DNA of 19,578 nt from an uncultured Oscillospiraceae bacterium (GTDB taxonomy: Bacteria > Bacillota > Clostridia > Oscillospirales > Oscillospiraceae), in the NCBI GenBank assembly GCA_934569045.1, contig CAKTJX010000039.1, positions 1 to 19,578 of the forward strand. The letters are read 5' to 3'. The notes beneath the pieces were generated by a model, which was given only the letters and a program-made list of their open reading frames with translations, had not been told where the DNA came from and ran no database searches. Below are positions 12,996 to 19,577 of the stretch, piece after piece (within the stretch, counting starts at the first letter, position 1; each line of letters starts with the position of its first letter). Both the position numbers and the translations under genes were made by a program.

Positions 12996-14184
12996 CTGCC
13001 GCACCTCCCTGAATTTTCTTGATCTCCATGCTCTCTACAAAGGCCTGAACCCGGGTCCGCAGCTGGCCGGAGGAGCCCACCGCGTAGGGCCGGTCCACAG
13101 ACAGCACGGGATAACCGTATTCCTCCCGCAGAACCTGGGTACCCACCATGCGCTCATAGGCCCAGGGGTCGCAGAATTTCACCTGCTCGTAGAGAATGCC
13201 ATCGGCATGGTACTCCTTGGCAAGCTGGTTGACGTAGGAGCGTCTACCCAGCATTTTCGCCATGTTCATGTACCGGGGGCACTGGGCCCGCATCATATAC
13301 TGGCGGCAGATCTGGGTCAAGGCGTCCTCGTCCTCCGTCAGCTCGATGGGGTCCCGCCCGGGGAAGGAGCCATAGCAGAACCGATCCGCGCAGACGTAGG
13401 CCCCGCTCTCCTCAATGAGTTTTACCATATCAATGTCGTCCACCTCGGAGCCCACCAGAACCACTCTGGCCCGGAAGGGGGATTTGGCATCCGGCTGGCG
13501 GGTTTTCAGCTCCTCCAGGGTCTCCTCCAGCATGGGAATAATCAGATACTTGGGGGCCACATAGCTGACAAGATTTAAAATGTGGTATTCGTAGCCGGTG
13601 ATCCGGGGATTTTTCTCCTTGCGGTAGTCCCCAATCTGCCGGATCAGGCGGCAGAGATGGTTGTGCTCCGCCACAGCCTGCCGGATGGCGGCATCGGAAA
13701 TGTCAATGCCGAAGTGCTCCTTCAAGGGGGTGAGAATGTGGTTTTTGCACTGCAGAACATAGAGGTTCAGGCCATTGTCATCGGCCTTCATTGGGATTTC
13801 CATGTAGGAGTAGAAGAAATGCTCCTTCTCCATGGTCTTCAGCAGCTCCATATTCTCCACGCATCGGTTCATCATGGAGCAGCCATCAGGGGTGAAGATG
13901 CAGTCGGCAAAGTTGTAGCCGCCCTCAATGGCCCGTTCCAGCAGCGCCCGGGAATACTCGCACAGAAAGCTCGTCATGTAATAGGTGCCCATTTCCAGGG
14001 AGCCGGTCCGGGGAGCCCGCAGCCGGGTGGAGAAGACTCCCGGCAGATTCAGCAGAGGCTCCGGCACATTTTCGCAGGTGTAGGCGGCGCAGTATTTCCC
14101 CTCCGCCTGGGCCTGCCGCACCAGATCGTTGTTGGCCTCCAGCAGCAGGCGCTCAAAGTCATACAGGTACTTTAAATCTTTCAT
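12973..14184 (-). CDS. 2-hydroxyacyl-CoA dehydratase-family (HgdB-like) iron-sulfur protein, small subunit
   Basis: A 403-aa member of the HgdB family. The family pattern is clear: YTCENVPEPLLNLPG (35-49), a first Cys in TSFLCEYSRA (Cys75), DGCSMMNRC (Cys102, Cys108), ITGYEYHILN (195-204), RVVLVGSEVDD (240-250), QCPRYMNMAK (Cys302), the late VKFCDPWAYE (Cys338) and the closing GQLRTRVQAFVES (373-385). Such proteins bind [4Fe-4S] or, in the double-cubane cluster proteins, an [8Fe-9S] cluster, and are reduced by an HgdC-type ATPase. Thirteen cysteines are present, more than the three needed for a simple cluster. GAGGGAG precedes the ATG. It lies 17 nt after the CooC-like gene and overlaps the larger subunit. 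Two-subunit complex formation is inferred from the overlap. Confidence 0.85.
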   Translation of the reverse strand: MKDLKYLYDFERLLLEANNDLVRQAQAEGKYCAAYTCENVPEPLLNLPGVFSTRLRAPRTGSLEMGTYYMTSFLCEYSRALLERAIEGGYNFADCIFTPDGCSMMNRCVENMELLKTMEKEHFFYSYMEIPMKADDNGLNLYVLQCKNHILTPLKEHFGIDISDAAIRQAVAEHNHLCRLIRQIGDYRKEKNPRITGYEYHILNLVSYVAPKYLIIPMLEETLEELKTRQPDAKSPFRARVVLVGSEVDDIDMVKLIEESGAYVCADRFCYGSFPGRDPIELTEDEDALTQICRQYMMRAQCPRYMNMAKMLGRRSYVNQLAKEYHADGILYEQVKFCDPWAYERMVGTQVLREEYGYPVLSVDRPYAVGSSGQLRTRVQAFVESMEIKKIQGGAADGERNRS

Positions 14185-14201
14185 TTTCTCCCTCTTTCTG
14201 T

Positions 14202-14966
14202 CTATACATTTAGTTTTTCCATGGCCTTTCGGACACCCTGAACGATGTTGGCGTTCTCCGGCAGATAAAAGACGTTTTCGCCCCGGATATCAAAGTCCGC
14301 CAGGGCCGCGTCATTTTCAATGTAGCTCAGCACCGGAATATCGCCGGTGTCCAGCAGCGGGATCACGTCCTTCGACGGCAGGCGGTTGACGATGGCCCCC
14401 ACCTGCTCGTACATCACCAGCTCGTCCGCAACCCTTTTCACCGTCTGGATCACCTGGGTTCCCTTCTTGCTGGCATCCGTGATCAGCAGCAGATGGGTAA
14501 CCTTTTCCATGACCCGGCGGTTGATCTGCTCCACCCCGGCCTCGCCGTCAATGACCACATAATCAAAGTTTTCCGCCAGAAGGCTGATCACCTCTTTCAG
14601 GTAGCCGTTGATCTTGCAGTAGCACCCGGCGCTCTCCGGGCGGCCGATGGCGAGAAATGCGAAATCCCGCTCCTCCGCCACCGCGTCAAAGATGCGGCAC
14701 CGGGCCTCTCCCAGCAGCTCCACGGCGGCCTTGGCCCCGGCATCCGCCGCCTGGGCCACCACAGCCTTGCGGATATCGTCTACCGTCAGGGCCACCTCCA
14801 CCCCCAGGGCGGTTGCCAGTCCCACAGCCGGGTCCGCGTCAATGGCCAGAAATTTTTTACCCGGATGGGCCTGGCACAGCAGCCGCACCAGGCAGGCGGC
14901 AACGGAGGTTTTGCCCACGCCGCCCTTTCCGGCCACGGCCAGAATGGTCGTTTTTCTCTCTCCCAT
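14202..14966 (-). CDS. cooC: CooC-type nickel-insertion ATPase (CO dehydrogenase/ACS maturation family)
   Basis: A 254-aa MinD/SIMIBI-class ATPase. The Walker A GKGGVGKT is at 13-20 and AIDADPAVGLATALG (41-55) follows the switch I pattern. The CooC hallmark, a CxC metal site, is present as GRPESAGCYCKIN (Cys115, Cys117), followed by VIDGEAGVEQINRR (138-151). CooC dimers bind Ni through the CxC motif and promote nickel loading of CO dehydrogenase; a related AcsF acts on acetyl-CoA synthase. AAGGAGGA precedes the ATG. It is the first gene of the minus operon and faces hypB across a 342-bp divergent region. No CO dehydrogenase gene is in the window, so its client is unknown; the ACS-like and Hgd-like proteins downstream are candidates. 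Confidence 0.88.
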   Translation of the reverse strand: MGERKTTILAVAGKGGVGKTSVAACLVRLLCQAHPGKKFLAIDADPAVGLATALGVEVALTVDDIRKAVVAQAADAGAKAAVELLGEARCRIFDAVAEERDFAFLAIGRPESAGCYCKINGYLKEVISLLAENFDYVVIDGEAGVEQINRRVMEKVTHLLLITDASKKGTQVIQTVKRVADELVMYEQVGAIVNRLPSKDVIPLLDTGDIPVLSYIENDAALADFDIRGENVFYLPENANIVQGVRKAMEKLNV

Positions 14967-15062
14967 AGCGTCCTCCTTGTAGATACCAGATTATTTTATC
15001 ATAGCCGGGGGCGGGGAGCTATTCGTATTAATTCACAAAATATTCAAAGATAATCAGTGCTT

Positions 15063-15074
15063 TTTATCGATAAA
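15063..15074. promoter_or_regulatory. 12-bp perfect palindrome in the divergent cooC/hypB region
   Basis: TTTATCGATAAA lies between the two divergent operons, within a strongly AT-rich stretch that contrasts with the GC-rich genes around it. It could be an operator for a dimeric regulator. The sequence is short and AT-rich, so chance is possible. I found no convincing -35/-10 pair for cooC itself in this region; a TATGAT (complement of 14998-15003) is the best -10 candidate. Confidence 0.3.
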
Positions 15075-15137
15075 TTTGTCACTATTGCGTAAAGGTGAGG
15101 AGATGCCGGAAAAAGGACCGTGATTTTTGCATTATTT

Positions 15138-15169
15138 ACAATAGTTAGCTTTTGCTAACTATTGTTTTT
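15138..15169 (+). promoter_or_regulatory. 12-bp inverted repeat with T-tail upstream of the hypB promoter
   Basis: ACAATAGTTAGC (15138-15149) is a perfect inverted repeat with GCTAACTATTGT (15154-15165) around TTTT, followed by TTTTT (15165-15169). It can act as an intrinsic terminator on the plus strand, though no plus-strand gene precedes it. Alternatively it may be an operator: the TTAGC-N4-GCTAA core resembles boxes bound by iron or manganese regulators of the DtxR/MntR type (inference). It lies about 50 bp upstream of the hypB -35, a possible activator or repressor position. Confidence 0.5.
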
Positions 15170-15215
15170 GGAGATTGTGACGGTATTTTTGGGCAAAAGG
15201 GCCTGTGTTGTGCAA

Positions 15216-15244
15216 TTGACATTTGAGAGTTGGTCGTGTATAGT
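15216..15244 (+). promoter_or_regulatory. Sigma-A-type promoter for the hypB operon
   Basis: A perfect -35 TTGACA (15216-15221) and a -10 TATAGT (15239-15244) are separated by 17 bp. Transcription would start near 15251. The leader of about 58 nt can form a TTTCTCC/GGAGAAA hairpin before the AAGGAGG ribosome binding site at 15297-15303. Confidence 0.8.
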
Positions 15245-15308
15245 TATTGGTGAAAAGATGGCTTTTCTCCGTTTTTAGGAGGAGAAACACAGCATGAAGG
15301 AGGTTCCT

Positions 15309-15980
15309 ATGGACCCATACCGTATTATTGAGGTAAAGCAGAGCGTCTTCGCGGACAACAATCTGGACGCGGATGCTTTACGCCGAGAGCTGAAAGCGCA
15401 GGGCACATTCTTAGTAAATCTGATGTCCTCCCCCGGCTCCGGAAAGACGACCACTCTGACAAAGCTCCTGGCCGCCCTGCCGAAGGACATGAAGGCAGGC
15501 ATTATGGAGGCGGATATCGATTCCGATGTGGACGCGGACACCATCGCCGCCACCGGCACCAAGGTTATCCAGCTCCACACCGGCGGCATGTGCCACCTGG
15601 ACGCGGACATGACCCGGCAGGGTATCCGTCAGCTGGGCACGGAAGGACTGGATCTGGTGGTTCTGGAAAACGTGGGCAACCTGGTGTGTCCCGCGGAATT
15701 CGACACCGGCGCGGCCATGAACATGATGATCCTCTCTGTGCCCGAGGGCCACGACAAGCCCCTGAAATACCCCCTGGTATTCCAGGTCTGCGACGCCATG
15801 ATCGTCAACAAGATTGATGTGCTGCCCTATTTTGATTTCGACATGGAAAAGGTGGAGCAGTACGCCCGGCGGCGCAACCCCAGCATCCGCATTTTTCCCA
15901 TCAGCGCCAAAACCGGCGAGGGTGTTGAGGCCCTGGCCCAATGGCTGACTGAGCAGATCCATAACTGGAAACAGAAATAA
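15309..15980 (+). CDS. hypB: HypB-family nickel-chaperone GTPase
   Basis: A 223-aa SIMIBI GTPase that, in the known family, delivers nickel with HypA during [NiFe]-hydrogenase (and in some species urease) maturation. The P-loop SSPGSGKTT is at 40-48, switch ADIDSDVDADTIAATG at 68-83, and base-recognition VNKID follows later. The G-domain metal site is intact: Cys95-His96 in GGMCHLDAD and Cys127 in ENVGNLVCPAE. The N-terminal CxxCGCx6C high-affinity nickel motif and His-rich stretch of some HypBs are absent, as in many Firmicutes and archaea. ATG 15309 is chosen because AAGGAGG lies at 15297-15303; an upstream in-frame ATG (15294) would place that site inside the gene. It is first in an operon with the large oxidoreductase and hypA. 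No hydrogenase subunits or other hyp genes (hypC-F) are present. Confidence 0.93.
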   Translation: MDPYRIIEVKQSVFADNNLDADALRRELKAQGTFLVNLMSSPGSGKTTTLTKLLAALPKDMKAGIMEADIDSDVDADTIAATGTKVIQLHTGGMCHLDADMTRQGIRQLGTEGLDLVVLENVGNLVCPAEFDTGAAMNMMILSVPEGHDKPLKYPLVFQVCDAMIVNKIDVLPYFDFDMEKVEQYARRRNPSIRIFPISAKTGEGVEALAQWLTEQIHNWKQK

Positions 15981-16001
15981 ATAAGGAAAAGGGAGAAGCA
16001 A

Positions 16002-18833
16002 ATGATCGATAAGGAATTACAGAAGCGAGCCCTGAACCCCGTCCATGAGGGCGAAGCCGCCCCCCGGGAAAAGATCCTGAAGCTGGGTCAGAAGATTACC
16101 GACGTAATCCCCCACCGGCTGAAGGGTGTCAGCGCCACAGACCCGGAATACTGGGGCCTGGCCGCGCTGGTCACCGATGAGATGGCGGATATTGCCCTCA
16201 CCATGAAGCTGCGGGAGCACTACACCATCGAGCAGCTGTGGGAAATGAACAAGGTCAAGGAAGAGGACAAGCCCCATTTCCAGGAGCTGCTGGACAAGAT
16301 GAGCTACATCGGCCTGCTGGAATATGACTATGGCTACCACTACGACCACAACGGCCGCACCGCCCCTCCCTCCGAGCGGCGGTACATCCTGCCCATGTTC
16401 GTGCCCGGCTCCGCGGAGCTGTTCAACATGGAAGAGGGCCCGGAGGGCAACAAGCGCCTGCGGGAAACTCCGGAAATCGCCAAGTTCTTTGAGCGCATGA
16501 CCTATATCCCCCTGGAGGGCAAGACCCACCTGATTCCTCCCGGCGGCGGCGGCGTGGGCATGCACGTTATCCCCGTGGAGAAGGCCATCTCCATGGAGAA
16601 CCAGACTCTGGACATTGAGCACCTGAGCTATTGGCTGAAGAAGTATGAGGGCCACATCGGCGTGGGCCAGTGCTCCTGCCGTGCCAGCCGTGCCGCTCTG
16701 GGCGAGGGCTGCGCGGATGACGAGCAGTGCTGGTGCATCGGCGTGGGTGACTTCGCGGACTACTGCCGGGAGACCGGCAAGGGCCACGACATCACCTATG
16801 AAGAGGCCATGCACATCCTGCAGGTGGCCGAGGACAACGGCTTCGTCCACCAGATTACCAACATCGACGGCGAGAACAAGATCTTCGGCATCTGCAACTG
16901 CAATGTACAGATCTGCAACGCCCTGCGGACCAGCCAGCTGTTCAACACCCCCAATCTGTCCCGCTCCGCTTACACCGCGGAGGTGGACCGTGAGAAGTGC
17001 GTAGCCTGCGGCAAGTGCGTGGAGTACTGCCCCGCCGGTGCCGTGCGGCTGGGCCAGAAGCTCTGCGACAAGGAAGGAAAAGTCGTGGAGTATCCCAAGC
17101 ACGAGCTGCCCAACTCCATCAAGTGGGGCCCGGAGCATTGGGACCCCGACTACCGGGACAACAATCGGAAGAACTGCTATGACAAGGGTACCGCCCCCTG
17201 CAAAACCGCCTGCCCCGCCCATGTGGCCGTTCAGGGCTACCTGAAGCTGGCTGCCCAGGGCAAGTATCAGGAGGCCCTGGCCCTCATCAAGAAGGACAAT
17301 CCCTTCCCCGCCGTCTGCGGACGCATCTGCAACAAGCGCTGTGAAGAGGCCTGCACCCGCGGCACCATTGACGAGGCCGTTGCCATCGATGCCGTGAAGA
17401 AGTTCCTGGCGGAGCAGGACCTGAACGCTGAAACCCGTTACATTCCCCCTGTGGTCATCGCCTCCAACCGTCTGGACCACTGGGATCAGAAAATCGCCAT
17501 CATCGGCTCCGGCCCTGCCGGTCTGTCCGCCGCCTACTACCTGGCCACCAAGGGCTACAAGCCCACGGTCTTTGAAAAGAGCGCCAAGCCCGGTGGCATG
17601 CTGACCTACGGCATTCCCTCCTTCAAGCTGGAGAAGAACATCATCGATGCCGAGGTGCAGGTCATCCGGGAGCTGGGCGTGGAGATCAAGTGCGGCGTGG
17701 AAGTCGGCAAGGATGTGACCATCCCCCAGCTGCGGGAGCAGGGCTATCAGGCCTTCTACATCGCCATCGGCTGCCAGGGCGGCCGCCGTCCCGGCGTTGC
17801 CAATGACACCGCTAAGGGCACCTCCATCGCCGTGGAGTTCCTGCACCACGCTCTGGAGGACGAAACCCAGAAGATGGAAGGCAACGTAGTCGTCGTCGGC
17901 GGCGGCAATGTGGCCGTGGACTGCGCCAAGACCGCAAAGCGCTTCGGTGCCGCCAAGGTCTGCATGGTCTGTCTGGAGGATGAGGCATCCATGCCCGCCT
18001 CTAACAACGAGATTGCCGAGACTCTGGAAGAGAATATTGCAATCCACAACAGCTGGGGCCCCAAGGAGCTGAAGGTGGACGAGAACGGCCATGTAACCGC
18101 CGTCGTCTTCAAGAAATGCCTGCGGACCATTGACCCGGAGACCAAGCGCTTCTCTCCCGTCTACGATGAGAACGAGACCATGGAACTGGCCGCCGACCAC
18201 GTGGTGTTCGCCATCGGCCAGGCCATTGAGTGGGGCAAGCTGCTGGAGGGCTCCAAGGTGGAATTCTGGCGGGGCAACTACCCCGTGGCAGACCCGCTGA
18301 CCTACCAGACCGCGGAAGAGGACATCTTCGTGGGCGGCGACGTGTACCATGGGCCCAAGTTCGCCATTGATGCCATCGAAGAGGGCAAGTGCGCCGCGGA
18401 GTCCCTGCACCGCTACGTCCACAACGGCGCGGATATGAAGATCGGCCGGAACCGCCGGGACTTCATCATGCTGGACAAGGACAATATCTCTGTTGCCGGC
18501 TACGACCACGCGGGCCGTCAGGAGGCCGGAATGGACGAGAGCGTGCCCAAGCACTCCTTCCGGGATGCCCACAAGACCCTCACCGCCGAGCAGGTGAAGA
18601 TTGAAACCGCCCGCTGCCTGGGCTGCGGCGCCAGCTGGGTTGACCCCAACAAGTGCATCGGCTGCGGCGTGTGCACCACCAAGTGCGTCTTCGATGCCAT
18701 CCACCTGAAGCGGGATCATCCGGAGTGCTCCAAGATGATGAAGGCCGAGGATAAGATCAAGGGCATCATCCCCATGGCCGGCAAGCGGCTGGGCCAGACC
18801 ATCGTCACCAAGCTGGGCGGCAAGAAAGACTGA
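16002..18833 (+). CDS. Large iron-sulfur/FAD/NAD(P) oxidoreductase (GltD-like core with extra ferredoxin domains)
   Basis: A 943-aa cytosolic multi-domain redox protein. Residues 1-215 are a helical domain without obvious cofactor motifs. Residues 224-305 hold paired Cys motifs (QCSCRAS, CADDEQCWC, GICNCNVQIC). A ferredoxin domain CVACGKCVEYCPAG is at 333-346. Then comes a GltD/DPYD-type Fe-S domain (392-470: CYDKGTAPCKTACPAHVAVQ, CGRICNKRCEEAC). The FAD site GSGPAGLSAAYY is at 502-513 and the NAD(P) site VVVVGGGNVAVDCAKTAKR at 629-647; GGDVYHGPKFAIDAI (778-792) is the closing FAD motif. A second ferredoxin domain follows (872-895: CLGCG, CIGCGVCTTKC). It probably passes electrons between NAD(P)H and low-potential Fe-S carriers (inference). 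AAGGGAG precedes the ATG, 21 nt after hypB. The stop overlaps the hypA start by 1 nt. Placement between hypB and hypA suggests it feeds a nickel enzyme. Confidence 0.85.
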   Translation: MIDKELQKRALNPVHEGEAAPREKILKLGQKITDVIPHRLKGVSATDPEYWGLAALVTDEMADIALTMKLREHYTIEQLWEMNKVKEEDKPHFQELLDKMSYIGLLEYDYGYHYDHNGRTAPPSERRYILPMFVPGSAELFNMEEGPEGNKRLRETPEIAKFFERMTYIPLEGKTHLIPPGGGGVGMHVIPVEKAISMENQTLDIEHLSYWLKKYEGHIGVGQCSCRASRAALGEGCADDEQCWCIGVGDFADYCRETGKGHDITYEEAMHILQVAEDNGFVHQITNIDGENKIFGICNCNVQICNALRTSQLFNTPNLSRSAYTAEVDREKCVACGKCVEYCPAGAVRLGQKLCDKEGKVVEYPKHELPNSIKWGPEHWDPDYRDNNRKNCYDKGTAPCKTACPAHVAVQGYLKLAAQGKYQEALALIKKDNPFPAVCGRICNKRCEEACTRGTIDEAVAIDAVKKFLAEQDLNAETRYIPPVVIASNRLDHWDQKIAIIGSGPAGLSAAYYLATKGYKPTVFEKSAKPGGMLTYGIPSFKLEKNIIDAEVQVIRELGVEIKCGVEVGKDVTIPQLREQGYQAFYIAIGCQGGRRPGVANDTAKGTSIAVEFLHHALEDETQKMEGNVVVVGGGNVAVDCAKTAKRFGAAKVCMVCLEDEASMPASNNEIAETLEENIAIHNSWGPKELKVDENGHVTAVVFKKCLRTIDPETKRFSPVYDENETMELAADHVVFAIGQAIEWGKLLEGSKVEFWRGNYPVADPLTYQTAEEDIFVGGDVYHGPKFAIDAIEEGKCAAESLHRYVHNGADMKIGRNRRDFIMLDKDNISVAGYDHAGRQEAGMDESVPKHSFRDAHKTLTAEQVKIETARCLGCGASWVDPNKCIGCGVCTTKCVFDAIHLKRDHPECSKMMKAEDKIKGIIPMAGKRLGQTIVTKLGGKKD

Positions 18834-19177
18834 TGCACGAATTAGGCGTTGTATTTCATATTGCGGACAGCGTGGTCAAGATTGCGGAAGAAAATCAGGC
18901 CCAGCATGTCCGCCGGGTAACGCTGCAGATCGGGGAGGTTTCCACAGTAATCCCCTCCTACCTGGTGGATGTGTGGAACTGGAACTGCAAGCGCACCCCC
19001 ATGCTGGAAGGCTGCGAGCTCCTGTGGGAGCCCATCCATGCCATTACCTACTGTGAAAGCTGCAGGAAGACCTACGACACGGTTCCCCAGGGGAAGATCT
19101 GCCCCTACTGCGGCAGTGACCAAACCTATTTGCAGCAGGGCAACGAGCTGGAGATCAAAGAGATCGCCGTCGAATAA
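18833..19177 (+). CDS. hypA: HypA-family nickel metallochaperone
   Basis: A 114-aa protein with the N-terminal nickel-binding Met-His-Glu (His2, Glu3) and a structural zinc site made of CESC (Cys74, Cys77) and CPYC (Cys90, Cys93). HypA hands Ni(II) to HypB or directly to the target enzyme. Length is typical (113-120 aa). The central VTLQIGEVSTVIPSYLVDVW (29-48) is the conserved family core. The ATG overlaps the TGA of the oxidoreductase gene by 1 nt, and no strong ribosome binding site is seen, so translation is likely coupled to the upstream gene. It shares the operon with HypB, but no hydrogenase is encoded in the window. Confidence 0.95.
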   Translation: MHELGVVFHIADSVVKIAEENQAQHVRRVTLQIGEVSTVIPSYLVDVWNWNCKRTPMLEGCELLWEPIHAITYCESCRKTYDTVPQGKICPYCGSDQTYLQQGNELEIKEIAVE

Positions 19178-19183
19178 TCCTCC

Positions 19184-19211
19184 GGCGTGCCGCCCCAACG
19201 GGCGGCACGCC
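19184..19211. other. Long perfect hairpin after hypA without a T-tail
   Basis: GGCGTGCCGCC (19184-19194) pairs perfectly with GGCGGCACGCC (19201-19211), extended by C-G to leave a CAAC loop. On the plus strand AAAACG follows, not a T-run, so it is a poor intrinsic terminator. It more likely stabilises the hypB-oxidoreductase-hypA mRNA 3' end or reduces read-through into the small gene downstream. Confidence 0.7.
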
Positions 19212-19236
19212 AAAACGAAGAAAGAAGGGTTCCTCC

Positions 19237-19416
19237 ATGAAGATCAGAGGTCTGATTATTGGCCTTTGCGGGCTGGTCTGCCTGCTGTTCCCGGAGCTTC
19301 TGGGAAAGCTCCTGCAAAAAAGTGAGCAGAACGAGGCTGTTCAGCGCCGCCTCAACGGGGCCCTTGGTGCACTGCTGATCGTCATCGGCCTGTTTCTGGC
19401 GCTAGTAGATAATTAA
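19237..19416 (+). CDS. Small membrane protein (59 aa), unknown
   Basis: Begins MKIRGLIIGLCGLVCLLFPE and ends in a second hydrophobic segment, LGALLIVIGLFLALVDN, separated by a polar, charged stretch (about residues 22-40). The two-helix hairpin topology with both ends on one side is inferred. AGAAGGG (about 19223-19229) lies 7 nt before the ATG. It follows hypA after a 59-nt gap that contains a strong hairpin and has no promoter of its own that I can see, so it may be co-transcribed. No family is recognised. The confident ribosome binding site and clean start-stop make it a likely real gene. Confidence 0.65.
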   Translation: MKIRGLIIGLCGLVCLLFPELLGKLLQKSEQNEAVQRRLNGALGALLIVIGLFLALVDN

Positions 19417-19448
19417 CGCCCAGGTAGCAGGGAAAGAGAAGAAACCAC

Positions 19449-19476
19449 TTGACATTTGGAAGATTCATGGTATAAT
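19449..19476 (+). promoter_or_regulatory. Near-consensus sigma-A promoter for the tRNA
   Basis: A perfect -35 TTGACA (19449-19454) and a perfect -10 TATAAT (19471-19476) are separated by 16 bp. The predicted start near 19483 is about 22 nt before the tRNA, as expected for a strong stable-RNA promoter. Confidence 0.88.
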
Positions 19477-19504
19477 ACAAAGGCCTTGAGTGAGCGTAAC
19501 GCCT

Positions 19505-19577
19505 GCCGGTATAGCTCAGTTGGTAGAGCAGCTGATTTGTAATCAGCAGGTCGGGGGTTCGAGTCCGTCTACCGGCT
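19505..19577 (+). tRNA. tRNA-Thr (anticodon UGU)
   Basis: The cloverleaf can be folded by eye. The acceptor stem is GCCGGTA/TACCGGC (19505-19511 with 19570-19576), the D-arm GCTC/GAGC, and the anticodon arm GCTGA-TTTGTAA-TCAGC with anticodon TGT at 19538-19540. The T-arm is GGGGG-TTCGAGT-CCGTC and the discriminator base is T19577. The T-stem has a G-G mismatch (19555 with 19567) and a G-T pair. The UGU anticodon reads ACA and wobble Thr codons. The window stops one base after the discriminator (C), so it cannot be seen whether CCA is encoded or whether more tRNAs follow. Confidence 0.93.

Noticed and set aside
12996..13004. GTG start at 13004 for the larger Hgd-like subunit
   Set aside because: That GTG is part of the GGGAGGTG ribosome binding site. 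The ATG at 12995 has correct spacing.
11433..14184. Assigning a specific pathway such as 2-hydroxyglutarate, lactate or phenyllactate dehydration
   Set aside because: No CoA transferase, 2-hydroxyacid dehydrogenase or acyl-CoA dehydrogenase lies in the window, and nickel genes surround the pair instead.
15294..15308. Upstream ATG at 15294 for hypB
   Set aside because: It would put the AAGGAGG ribosome binding site inside the gene; the ATG at 15309 fits it properly.
16017..18719. A 900-aa open frame on the minus strand opposite the large oxidoreductase
   Set aside because: It is a GC-codon-bias shadow: low-complexity Gly/Ala/Val/Leu/His content and no motifs, while the plus-strand frame carries ferredoxin, FAD and NAD(P) motifs throughout.
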